NCBI RefSeq assembly: GCF_023242315.1
Contig: NZ_JALLIY010000017.1
Span: 62,001 to 126,000 of the forward strand
Direction: 5' to 3'
Length of the DNA stretch: 64,000 nt
Origin: Pseudomonas sp. MWU13-2105
GTDB taxonomy: Bacteria > Pseudomonadota > Gammaproteobacteria > Pseudomonadales > Pseudomonadaceae
Both the position numbers and the translations under genes were made by a program. Below are positions 49,518-59,550 of this stretch, piece by piece (position 1 is the first letter of the stretch; each line of letters begins with the position of its first letter). Under the pieces are notes generated by a model, which worked only from the letters and a program-made list of their open reading frames with translations, was not told the origin of the DNA and did no database searches.

Positions 49518-52500
49518 TCAATCGAACATGAACAGCGCATCGTTGCTGAACTGCGCTTCAAAACGATTGGGCGCCATCGGCCGGCCGAACAGGTAGCCCT
49601 GCACTTCGTCGCAGCCATGCTCGCGCAGGAAGTCGAGCTGCTCGTGGGTTTCCACGCCTTCGGCGATCACCGCCAGGTTCAGGCTGTGGGCCATGGCGAT
49701 GATCGCCCGGGCGATCTGCGCGTCCTGCTCGCCCGACGGCAGGCCGTCGACGAAGGTGCGGTCGATCTTCAGCACATCGATGGGGAACTGCTTGAGGTAG
49801 TTCAGCGACGAGTAACCGGTGCCGAAGTCGTCCACGGCGATGCTCAGCCCGAGGTTCTTCAGCCCGGCGAGGATCAGCATGGCTTCGCTGACTTCGCGCA
49901 TCAGGATACTTTCGGTCAGTTCCAGCTCCAGGCAGGCCGGCGACACACCGGTCTCCTTGAGAATGTTGGCGATCCGCGTGCCCAACTGGCCGTCGGAGAA
50001 CTGCCGCGCCGAGATATTCACCGAGACCTTGGGCACCCGCACCTTGGCCAGGTGCCAGGCCTTGAGCTGGCGGCAGGCTTCGGCCAGCACCCAGTCACCG
50101 ACGTCCACCACCAGCCCGAGCTCTTCGAGTACTGGAATGAAGTCCGCCGGCGGTACCAGCCCGCGGCGTGGATGGCGCCAGCGCAGCAGGGCCTCGGCAC
50201 CGGTCAGGCGTTTGCCGTCGCCGCTGAACTGCGGTTGGTAATACAGGACGAATTCGTTCTGTTCCAGGGCATGGCGCAGGTCGCTTTCCAGTTCCAGGCG
50301 TTCCAGGGCACTGGCGTTCATGTCGGCCTGGTAGAACTGGAAGTTGTTCTTGCCGCGTTCCTTGGCGTGGTACATCGCGGTGTCGGCGTTTTTCATCAGC
50401 TGGCTGAGCTCGCTGCCATCCTGCGGGCTCAGGGCGATGCCGATACTGGCGGTGACGAAGAACTCGCGACCCTCGAGCACGAACGGCGTCACCAGGCTGG
50501 TAAGAATCTGCTCGGCGACATTGATGGCCCGGTTCAAGGCCATTTCCCGGGTGGCCCGCGGTTGCAGCAGGAGGGTGAACTCGTCGCCGCCCATGCGCGC
50601 CACGGTGTCGTCGTCGGCCACGCAGGCCAGCAGGCGGGTGGCCATTTCCTTGAGCATGCGGTCGCCGGCGGCGTGGCCCAGGGAGTCGTTGATCGGCTTG
50701 AAGCGGTCCAGGTCGAGGAACATCAGCACCACCCAGGACTTCTGCCGCTCGGCTTGTTGCAGCGCGGTATGCAGGCGGTCCTGGAACAGGGTGCGGTTGG
50801 GCAGGTGGGTCAGGGCGTCATAGTAGGCCAGGCGGTGAATCCGTTGCTCACTGGCCTTGCGCTCGCTGATGTCGGTAAAGAAGCACACATAGCTGGCCAG
50901 GTCGCCTTCATCGTCGAGCACTGCGGTGATACCGACCCAGGCCGGGTAGTGCTCGCCATTGCGGCGCTTGAGCCAGACTTCACCTTCCCAGGTGTTGTGC
51001 TGCTCCAGTTGCTTGAGCACATAACGCAGGTGGGCTTCCTGCTGGTTGTCGACGGTCAGCAGGTTCGGCAGTTGGTCCAGCACATCGGCCACGGCGTAGC
51101 CGCTGACCCGGCTGAATGCCTCGTTGGCCTGGACGATGTAGCCGGCCGGATCGGTGATCAGGATCGCCGAGGTCGAGTGCTCGAAAACCGTGGCCGCCAT
51201 GCGCAGGTCTTTTTCCGCGCGGCGTTGCTGGCTGATGTCGCGACCGACACCGAGGATCCCCTCGAAGGCGCCGTGTTCGTCCCAGACCAGCACCAGGCGC
51301 AGTTCGATGGGGATCTTGCGTCCGTCGGCTTTCAGGCAATCGAACAGGAACAGCTGGGTCTGCACCTGCTCGCGCAACTCGGCCAGGGCCTCGGGCTTGT
51401 CCAGTGCCTTGCTGACCCGCTCCATCAGCAGGTAAATGCCCGTGAGTTGCTGCGGGTTGGCTATGGTCGACTGCCAGCCGTGCTGGAACACCCAGTCGAC
51501 TTCGTAGCCGAGCACAGCCTGGACCGACGGGCTGACATAGTTCAGGTTCAACTGGCTGTCGGTGGAGAAAATCACGTCGCTGATGCTTTCTGCGAGCATC
51601 CGGTAGCGTTTCTCGCTGTCGCGCAGGGACTCGCTGGCCTCGATCTGGTCGGTGACGTCCTTGGCCACGCCGATGATTCGCGTGACCTGGTCGTACTTGT
51701 CCCGGGCCAGGGCTTGTTCGCGGACCTCGAAGTGGCGCCAGTGTTCGTCGCGATGACGGAAACGCAACTGGCACTGGAGCAACTGGCTGTAACCGGCATG
51801 ACGCTGCTGCTGGCGCAGGCGGTGGTAGTGCTCGGCGTCTTCGGGGTGCAGCAGGATCTCCCAGAAGTACTCGCCCATCTGGTGCAGTTCGGTCTTGTTG
51901 TAGCCCAGGGTCTGGCCCAGGTGGTGGTTGCTGAAGATCATCCGCTGGCTGATCACATCCTGCACATACAGGTGATCCGGCACGGTACGGACCACGTCGG
52001 ACCAGAAGCCCTCGCGCTCCAGCAACGACAGTTCGATCAGCTTGCGGCTGGTGATATCGGTGATGCTGAGGATCACCGCCTGGTAGTCGCCAGGGTCTTC
52101 CGGCAGTCGCAGCACCAGCCACAGATGCTGATCCTGGCCGTGGGCGTCGGTCAGCTTGATCTCCAGCTCCAGCTGGCTCTGGTGGTTGAGCAGTGCTTCG
52201 ACCAGCGGGTAGCCGATACCGGCGGCATTGCTCGGCGAACCTTCGATCAGGCTGCCCCAGGCGCTTTCGCGGCAGTCGACATTGAGCAGGCGCAAGGCCA
52301 CCAGGTTGACCTCGGTGACCCGCAGTTCCTGCAGCAGCAGCCGGCGGTGCTCGGGGTCATGGGCGATCCAGTGCTTGAGCGATTCACTGTCCAGCAGGCG
52401 ATGCTGTTCGAGGAAACCCGGCAGCCCGGAGAGGTCGAGGACGCACAGTGCAACGCCGGTGCCCTCGAAAATATCCTGGTAGCGCCGGCGTCCTTCCGTG

Positions 52501-53369
52501 ACCTGGCGCTGGCGTCGGCGCATGTTGAGCAGCGCCAATACCGGCAGCAGCGACAAGCCCAGGCCCAGCAGGCACTTGCCGATCAGGGCCGGGAGCAGGT
52601 CTTCGATCACCTTGCGCGGGTCGAACAGGCCGCGCAGTTGCCAGTCGCTGTTGGACAGGGGCGCGACCAGTACGCTGTTGGCTTCTTCGTCGGCGCTCAG
52701 CAGCGTGGGCGTGGGCGCGATGTCATCGTCACGGCTGATTACCAGGTGATTGTTGCGGTTCTCGATCAGCCAGCTCGCGCCCGGTTCCGGGTTGCCCTGG
52801 CGGGTGAGATCCTGGAACAGCCGGGGCGACAGGCGCAGGACCCAGTAGCCGTTGCTCTCGCCGCTGGCCTGCTGCAACAGCAGGTGCACCGCCGAGCCGT
52901 GATCGTCATTGGTGAAGTAGTAGGCCTGCTTGCGGTTGCTGTGCTTGACCTGTTCGGCGAGGAAGGCGGCATCGCGGCTGTCGCTGGCGCTGTCACTGAT
53001 CAACGCGCCCTTGTCGTCGAGCAGGGCGATGCTCTGCAGGTCCGGCATCGACACGCGCACCCGGCCGAGCAGGGCCTGCAGTTCTTCACGGTTGTTGGGT
53101 TTCTCGAAGATCGGTAGTAAATTGAGGGCGATCTGCGCGTTCAACGCCATGTTCAAACTGACGCGCTCGGCCATGTCGGCGCTGGAATCGATGCTGTTCT
53201 GGCGCTGCAGCTGGCGGGTTTGCTGGAATTGATCGATCAGTTGCCAAAACAGCAGGGCGAGCAGGAACAGCACCAGCGTGGCCAGTATGCCTTTGAGTGT
53301 CCCGCGCAGGGGCGGAGATGACGCAGGGCTGGCTGCGCGCGCGGACGATGGCGGATTGGCGTTGGTCAA
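49518..53369 (-). CDS. morA: Multidomain PAS-GGDEF-EAL c-di-GMP regulator MorA
   Basis: 1283 residues. Two transmembrane helices (about 26-46 and 263-285) bracket a periplasmic sensor region. Four PAS-like modules span about 295-840 (landmarks DIFEGTGVALCVLDL, DHLYVQDVISQRMIFSNHHL, SDVIFSTDSQLNLNYVSPS and SAILITDPAGYIVQANEAFS). GGDEF (in RMGGDEFTLL, about 925) is intact, as is the EAL domain (about 1020-1270: GAEALLRWRHP, NISARQ, ELTES, DDFGTGYSSL, EGVE). It can thus both make and degrade c-di-GMP. MorA controls motility and biofilm in Pseudomonas; the name rests on architecture and synteny. Confidence 0.9.
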   Translation of the reverse strand: MTNANPPSSARAASPASSPPLRGTLKGILATLVLFLLALLFWQLIDQFQQTRQLQRQNSIDSSADMAERVSLNMALNAQIALNLLPIFEKPNNREELQALLGRVRVSMPDLQSIALLDDKGALISDSASDSRDAAFLAEQVKHSNRKQAYYFTNDDHGSAVHLLLQQASGESNGYWVLRLSPRLFQDLTRQGNPEPGASWLIENRNNHLVISRDDDIAPTPTLLSADEEANSVLVAPLSNSDWQLRGLFDPRKVIEDLLPALIGKCLLGLGLSLLPVLALLNMRRRQRQVTEGRRRYQDIFEGTGVALCVLDLSGLPGFLEQHRLLDSESLKHWIAHDPEHRRLLLQELRVTEVNLVALRLLNVDCRESAWGSLIEGSPSNAAGIGYPLVEALLNHQSQLELEIKLTDAHGQDQHLWLVLRLPEDPGDYQAVILSITDITSRKLIELSLLEREGFWSDVVRTVPDHLYVQDVISQRMIFSNHHLGQTLGYNKTELHQMGEYFWEILLHPEDAEHYHRLRQQQRHAGYSQLLQCQLRFRHRDEHWRHFEVREQALARDKYDQVTRIIGVAKDVTDQIEASESLRDSEKRYRMLAESISDVIFSTDSQLNLNYVSPSVQAVLGYEVDWVFQHGWQSTIANPQQLTGIYLLMERVSKALDKPEALAELREQVQTQLFLFDCLKADGRKIPIELRLVLVWDEHGAFEGILGVGRDISQQRRAEKDLRMAATVFEHSTSAILITDPAGYIVQANEAFSRVSGYAVADVLDQLPNLLTVDNQQEAHLRYVLKQLEQHNTWEGEVWLKRRNGEHYPAWVGITAVLDDEGDLASYVCFFTDISERKASEQRIHRLAYYDALTHLPNRTLFQDRLHTALQQAERQKSWVVLMFLDLDRFKPINDSLGHAAGDRMLKEMATRLLACVADDDTVARMGGDEFTLLLQPRATREMALNRAINVAEQILTSLVTPFVLEGREFFVTASIGIALSPQDGSELSQLMKNADTAMYHAKERGKNNFQFYQADMNASALERLELESDLRHALEQNEFVLYYQPQFSGDGKRLTGAEALLRWRHPRRGLVPPADFIPVLEELGLVVDVGDWVLAEACRQLKAWHLAKVRVPKVSVNISARQFSDGQLGTRIANILKETGVSPACLELELTESILMREVSEAMLILAGLKNLGLSIAVDDFGTGYSSLNYLKQFPIDVLKIDRTFVDGLPSGEQDAQIARAIIAMAHSLNLAVIAEGVETHEQLDFLREHGCDEVQGYLFGRPMAPNRFEAQFSNDALFMFD

Positions 53370-53660
53370 ACTGTGATCCTGCGGTTGGGCTGGATTGGCG
53401 CGACATGCACTATAAGCCGGACGCCCGAAGGGCGGCTAGCATGCCTTGAGTTGTGGCAAAGTGCCAGTCCCGTTCGACCGAGCGGTTTGCCCTGTCTGCC
53501 GCATTCAGGTAGTTTTACCGGTTACGCGCCAGCAATTCACGCTCCCTATTCAGGGTATCGACCGGTGCGGCCATGGATTGACCTCTTGGCTGGCACACGG
53601 CCTGTTCACTGCGGGTACCGCTCGCGCCTTTATTCATCCGTCACTGACGCTAGGTTCTCC

Positions 53661-55325
<1,665 letters not shown>

Positions 55326-55347
55326 TCGGGTCGGTGGTTGAAAAGCG

Positions 55348-55363
55348 GAGCCCCTCGGGGCTC
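55348..55363 (+). terminator. Hairpin after ettA
   Basis: GAGCCCC-TCG-GGGCTC, 23 bases after the ettA stop. The stem is strong but lacks a T-run. Confidence 0.5.
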
Positions 55364-55404
55364 ACGCCTGTCGGTTAAGAGCGATCTTGAGTCTGAGCGA
55401 TATT

Positions 55405-55537
55405 TGTGGCGAGCGGGCTTGCCCGCGCTGGGCTGCAAAGCAGCCCTGAAGCCTGCGACTGCGTTCTGCCTGACACAATGAAGTCACTGACTTGAGGGGC
55501 GCTTCGCGCCCCAGCGCGGGCGAGCCCGCTCGCCACA
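55405..55537. repeat. Long REP doublet, GTGGCGAGCGGGC family, second copy
   Basis: TGTGGCGAGCGGGCTTGCCC and GGGCGAGCCCGCTCGCCACA bound inner palindromes GGGCTGCAAAGCAGCCC and GGGGCGCTTCGCGCCCC and a central TTCTGCCTGACACA. Same length (133 bases) and plan as 13886-14018. Confidence 0.85.
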
Positions 55538-55613
55538 AGACCGCGCTACGCCTCAAATGCCCTTAACGGAATGGCATCATGTCCTTCGGGGCTCTGTTTT
55601 TTATTGCGTGCCG

Positions 55614-56108
55614 CTAAGCCGGTTCGATCCGCACAATCTCGATCGACTGATCCCCGGCAGGTCGTTTCCACAGCACCTCATCGCCCAGGCGCGCGCCCAG
55701 CAACGCCCGGCCCAGGGGCGAGCCCCAATTGACCAAACCGCGAGGGGCATCCGCCTCGTCCTCGCCGACCAACTGCACCTGTTGTTCTTCATCCTGTTCG
55801 TTGGCGAAGGTCACGCGACTGCCGATCTGCACCACCTCGCTGGAGGTCGCCGGCGCGGCGAGCTGGGCGCTGGACAGGCGTTGATTGAAGTAGCGCAGGT
55901 CGCGCTCGATATCGGCCTGGCGCTGTTTGTCGGCCGCCTCGCCCAGGGCGCTTTGCTGGCCGTATTCGGCTTGTAGCGCCGCGACACGCGCGTGCAATTG
56001 CGCCAGGCCCCGTGGGGTGACGTAATTGGGCTGGGTACTGACCTGGCGCTCCACCGGCTGTTCGGCCTGGGCGGCGGCGTTGTCCTCGTTGACGAAGGCG
56101 CGGCTCAT
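55614..56108 (-). CDS. GreA/GreB-family transcription factor
   Basis: 164 residues. The N-terminus is a predicted coiled coil (about 33-85, YVTPRGLAQLHARVAALQAE then ADKQRQADIERDLRYFNQRL) and the C-terminus a GreA/B FKBP-like domain (about 90-164: VQIGSRVTFANEQDEEQQ, SPLGRALLGARLGDEVLWKRP). Gre factors enter the RNA polymerase secondary channel and rescue backtracked complexes. GGGAGAG precedes ATG 56108. It is shorter in the N-terminal tip than GreB and could be a variant; the function is by family. Confidence 0.83.
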   Translation of the reverse strand: MSRAFVNEDNAAAQAEQPVERQVSTQPNYVTPRGLAQLHARVAALQAEYGQQSALGEAADKQRQADIERDLRYFNQRLSSAQLAAPATSSEVVQIGSRVTFANEQDEEQQVQLVGEDEADAPRGLVNWGSPLGRALLGARLGDEVLWKRPAGDQSIEIVRIEPA

Positions 56109-56413
56109 GCTGCTCTCCCGTGCATGGGTATCGGTGCATGCTCGCAGGGTTTGAGTTTGCCGGTATATCCGTAAGCGACCTGTGGTGGTTGGATCCGCAC
56201 CGTGTCGGCTTTTCGAGCGGGGCTCAAGGTTCGCTGATTCGGGCCTGGAGCGGGGGCAATGAGCGGTTTGTGAACCCGGGTGGTAAATTTTTCGGCCGGC
56301 GGTCGTTCTTTTTTATTGTAGGGTCATGCGACACCGGGCGCTCTACGCCGGGTGTTTCAGCCCAGCGCCGGCGCGTGGGGAACGATGGCGGTCAAAGAAA
56401 GCGAGTGTTGTGT
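56109..56413. other. Gene-free gap
   Basis: 305 bases between divergent genes. It holds an imperfect GC hairpin (ACACCGGGCG with CGCCGGGTGT, about 56331-56355), a T-rich stretch TTCTTTTTTATTG (about 56307) and no supported gene. Promoters for both flanking genes should lie here. Confidence 0.5.
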
Positions 56414-56764
56414 ATGAGTTGTTTCAAAACCCAGGGCGTGGGTGTCGGCCTGACCTTGTCCGCCTGTGTCGCCGTGGGCGAGCCATTACCTGAGAGTTCC
56501 TTGCTGGGCCGTTATGGCGTAACGCCGGAGCAGTTGCCAGTGGTGACTCAGGTGCAGACGCCTGACGAGAAGTCGCCCAGCCTGTTTCAGTTGCGGCCCG
56601 AGGTGCCGCTGGTGGATATCCACTTCGGCGAGCGGACGGCGCCGGAGGAGGTGGGCAATATCACCATCGACAATATGGCCCGGCGCGATTACGAGCGCTG
56701 CCTGCGACGGCATGACGAGTTGCTGCTGCGCGAGTCGGGGCGGCCGAGTCCAGGGTGTGAGTAG
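56414..56764 (+). CDS. Putative lipoprotein, unknown function
   Basis: 116 residues from ATG 56414. The N-terminus MSCFKTQGVGVGLTLSAC ends in a lipobox-like LSAC, which would place the lipid on Cys18, though the positive N-region has one Lys only. The mature part has a Pro/Glu-rich centre and a basic, Arg-rich segment ARRDYERCLRRHDELLLRE. No domain recognised. The ribosome-binding site is weak. Confidence 0.55.
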   Translation: MSCFKTQGVGVGLTLSACVAVGEPLPESSLLGRYGVTPEQLPVVTQVQTPDEKSPSLFQLRPEVPLVDIHFGERTAPEEVGNITIDNMARRDYERCLRRHDELLLRESGRPSPGCE

Positions 56765-56816
56765 CGTCCGCTGGCAGCCCGCGTGGAATACAAAATGCTG
56801 CCTGGGCATGGCCGCC

Positions 56817-56848
56817 TGGAGCCAGCTTGCTGGCGATGAGGTCCTTGA
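56817..56848 (+). repeat. Single diverged REP copy
   Basis: TGGAGCCAGCTTGCTGGCGA followed by TGAGGTCC, without an inverted partner, between convergent genes. Confidence 0.5.
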
Positions 56849-56860
56849 GGCAGGCGCCGC

Positions 56861-58714
56861 TCAATAGTGATACCACTTCACTTCCAGCATCACCTCGTTC
56901 TCCGGTGTCGCCAGCTTGCTGAACTCGCGCTGGGCGCTTAACCGCAGGCCCAGGTTGCGCGACAGCTCCCATTGCTGGTTGAGGCTCAGGCTGCGGCGGA
57001 CTTCGCCATTGGTGAAGTAGTCACCCTTGGCTTCCAGGCTCAGGTTACCCAGCGGGTTTTTCCATAGCAGGCCGCTGTCGAACCCCGCCGCCGGCGAAAC
57101 AATCGCCGCGAAGTCGGCATTGTGCTCGACCCGCACGGTGCCCAAGGCAAAGCCCAGCACATCGTCGCCCAATTGCCAGGTGCCTCCCGCGCCGCCATTC
57201 ACATGGCTGACCAGGGTCTGGTCGTCGTGCCGCCCCGGCACCCGTTCCAGGCCGCCGGTGACTTGCCATGACCAGGGCTGCAACAGCGCATTACGCGGCG
57301 TCAGCGAGCGGATGGTCGCCAGATCCAGTTGCTGCAACTGCCAGTGGTTACCTTCGTACTGGCGCAGTTTCGTCTGCAGGATTTCGATCTGCGCACCGAG
57401 GGGAAAACTCTCGGCATTGTCGTTGAGGTCGTGATAAGCCATGCGCAAGCCGTACTCGCCGAACGTCCGGCTGCCCCGGCTGCCGATCCCGGCCTGCCAG
57501 GTACGTGATTCATGGCCATTTTCCGGCAGGCCCGGACGCTCGATCCGCAGCTCCGGCGGCGGGTTCTGGTTGATCGCCCGCAGCAGTTCGAAGCTGCGTT
57601 GGGCTTGCGCCGGATCACGCTCCTGGCCATTGGCCCGGTAGCGCTCCAGCCGATAGGCGGCGTCGATGATCAGCGCCTGGCGAGCCTTGGGCAGTTGCCT
57701 GAAACCGCTCGACTGCAGTTGCCGCGCATCGGCACTGACTTGCAGTACCCATTGCTGTTCTTGCGGATTCAATGGTTTGGCCCGCTCCAGCAGCTCGCGC
57801 TCGCGGGACGGCCGGTAATCGATCCTTTCCACCAGTCCGGCGTCCTTCACCGCCTTGACGGTGTCGGTGGGAATCGCCGTCAGCGGAAACTGTTCGGTCA
57901 GGTGCAGGCTCGGGCGCGCCACCTGCAAGAGCTCCAGCAGGCGATAGGAGCAGTTTTCATCGAAAAAGAAGTAGTCGAACTGGATCTGTTTCAACTCCCA
58001 GACATGCTCGACCATGCGCCGGGTTTCTTCGGGCGTCAGGTTCAGTCGGTATTCCCACAGGTCGCGGTTTTCCAGGCTGCGGTATTCGGCGAGCTTCTGC
58101 TGGTAGGGCACCAGGGCGAACAGGCCCGGGTAACCGCCCGCCAGGCCTTTCCAGGCATAGAGGATGCTGTTGTCGGAACCTTCGATGTAGGCGCCGAAGT
58201 TGATCGCGTAGCTGAGCAGGGCGGTCTGGTTGCGCTGCACGTCGGCCTGGTCGATGCGTAGCAAGGTATGGCCGAACATCGACGACGGGCTGTTCAGGTA
58301 GGCCGCCGGGAAGATCATCACCGTGCTGTGGGGCGCGACATCCTTGAACCACTGGTTGAATTCCGTGCACTCGGGGGCGGGCAGGTCCGTCAGCTGCAGT
58401 TGTGCCTTGAGCCAGCGCGTGCGGGCCGGATAGACGCACTGGGCGTGCCGGTTGCCGAGGCTGGCTGGGGCATAAAGGGCGTCGAGGGTGGCTTGCAGCT
58501 CCGCGTCCGGGTGATGGGCACCATCGGCCGCGAGGAAAAATTTTTTGTCACTGACATAACTGCGCCAGCCGCCGAGCTTGGCCGACTCGTAATGGCCGAG
58601 GGAAATCCAGAACGGGTCATGGGCCAATTGCTGCAAACGCTGGGCGTCGAGGTGCGGTGCGGCATACAGCGGGGCGCAAGCACAGAGCGCCAGGTAGGCA
58701 AGGCGTTTGAGCAT
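56861..58714 (-). CDS. DUF4105-domain exported protein
   Basis: 617 residues from ATG 58714; a TTG three codons upstream is possible. Signal peptide MLKRLAYLALCACAPLYA. The DUF4105 region (about 125-290) has MFGHTLLRID and an essential-looking Cys in FFFDENCSYRLLELL, resembling an NlpC/P60-like papain fold. The C-terminal ~200 residues alternate beta-strand patterns ending VMLEVKWYHY, suggesting an outer-membrane or beta-rich domain. The biochemical role is unknown; cell-envelope hydrolysis is a guess. Confidence 0.83.
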   Translation of the reverse strand: MLKRLAYLALCACAPLYAAPHLDAQRLQQLAHDPFWISLGHYESAKLGGWRSYVSDKKFFLAADGAHHPDAELQATLDALYAPASLGNRHAQCVYPARTRWLKAQLQLTDLPAPECTEFNQWFKDVAPHSTVMIFPAAYLNSPSSMFGHTLLRIDQADVQRNQTALLSYAINFGAYIEGSDNSILYAWKGLAGGYPGLFALVPYQQKLAEYRSLENRDLWEYRLNLTPEETRRMVEHVWELKQIQFDYFFFDENCSYRLLELLQVARPSLHLTEQFPLTAIPTDTVKAVKDAGLVERIDYRPSRERELLERAKPLNPQEQQWVLQVSADARQLQSSGFRQLPKARQALIIDAAYRLERYRANGQERDPAQAQRSFELLRAINQNPPPELRIERPGLPENGHESRTWQAGIGSRGSRTFGEYGLRMAYHDLNDNAESFPLGAQIEILQTKLRQYEGNHWQLQQLDLATIRSLTPRNALLQPWSWQVTGGLERVPGRHDDQTLVSHVNGGAGGTWQLGDDVLGFALGTVRVEHNADFAAIVSPAAGFDSGLLWKNPLGNLSLEAKGDYFTNGEVRRSLSLNQQWELSRNLGLRLSAQREFSKLATPENEVMLEVKWYHY

Positions 58715-58757
58715 GGTCGGCAACTGTTGTCAGACGAAAGAAGGCAACATACACAAA

Positions 58758-58778
58758 GCCCGCCCCGGAGGGGCGGGC
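58758..58778 (-). terminator. Intrinsic terminator of the DUF3015 gene
   Basis: GCCCGCCCC and GGGGCGGGC pair across three bases; on the minus strand TTTGTGT follows. It lies ten bases after the DUF3015 stop. Confidence 0.75.
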
Positions 58779-58787
58779 GGGGCGGAC

Positions 58788-59276
58788 TCAGGCCTGGGTC
58801 GCGTACTTGGCCAGGCGCGGATCACTTTTCAGGACCGCGAGGGTATTGGTATGCACGTCGTCGGCAGTCACATCAGCCTTGCTGAAGATCTGCTGGAAGT
58901 GCTCGTGGGTGACGGCCGCGAAATGCTCACGGTCTTCCGGGGCTACGCCAAGGACCACGGCGTAGGTGGTCAGGGCTTCGCCCTGGCCCTTGGCCATGTC
59001 TTCGGAGAGTTCGTTCATCATGCCGTTCATGGCGATCCAGGAGCGGCCGCCATAGGTCAGTGAGTCACGGGTGGAGCAACCGTTGGTACCGGAGGTCATG
59101 CCGAAGGTGGCGTTGCCGGAGGTGCCGTTGGTGGTGGATGCCAGGATGTGGGCGGGAGTGCCGCGCTGGCCCTTGAACAGCATATTACCCCAGCCGCAAT
59201 CCGGCCCGCCTGGCGACTCGGCCATGGCATTGAGGGAGACAACCGTGAAGAGAGTACCCAGAAGAATCCGTTTCAT
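58788..59276 (-). CDS. DUF3015 family exported protein
   Basis: 162 residues. Signal peptide MKRILLGTLFTVVSLNAMA, then GGPDCGWGNMLFKGQRGTPAH and SGTNGCSTRDSLTYGG, the Cys-containing signature of DUF3015. The C-terminal half is helical. Function unknown; the family is widespread in Pseudomonas, usually abundant and periplasmic. It has its own terminator. Confidence 0.85.
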   Translation of the reverse strand: MKRILLGTLFTVVSLNAMAESPGGPDCGWGNMLFKGQRGTPAHILASTTNGTSGNATFGMTSGTNGCSTRDSLTYGGRSWIAMNGMMNELSEDMAKGQGEALTTYAVVLGVAPEDREHFAAVTHEHFQQIFSKADVTADDVHTNTLAVLKSDPRLAKYATQA

Positions 59277-59477
59277 AGCTTTGTTCTCTTTATGTGCGTG
59301 CCAATGACAAGGGGATCTGGCCTGGTTCAGCGCCAGTAGGCTGGTTATCGATCCAGCCTCGCACGTTGGAGTTTAGGCAGGTTCCAAGGGTTCCATTGTT
59401 TTTTCCGTTGGTGAATAAAGCTGGAGGTTTGTAGTCCCTGTCTGAGGACTTTTGTCACGGCGTAGCGATTCAGCCAT

Positions 59478-59508
59478 CGCTCGCCTTGCCAGTCAGGCAT
59501 GGCGAGCG
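59478..59508 (+). promoter_or_regulatory. Hairpin in the asrA leader region
   Basis: CGCTCGCC-t-TGCC pairs with GGCA-t-GGCGAGCG across five bases, a 12-pair stem interrupted by one T-T mismatch, 42 bases before the asrA start. It could be a regulatory stem or a REP-like relic. The rest of the gap 59277-59550 shows nothing recognised. Confidence 0.5.
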
Positions 59509-59550
59509 CCAGAATGCTTTCATCTGCCCCGCCTGATGTAAGGAAGACCG

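Noticed and set aside
49485..53117. A 1210-residue open frame antisense to morA
   Set aside because: It is composition-driven in high-GC DNA; the opposite strand encodes a clear PAS-GGDEF-EAL protein and the antisense frame has no motifs.
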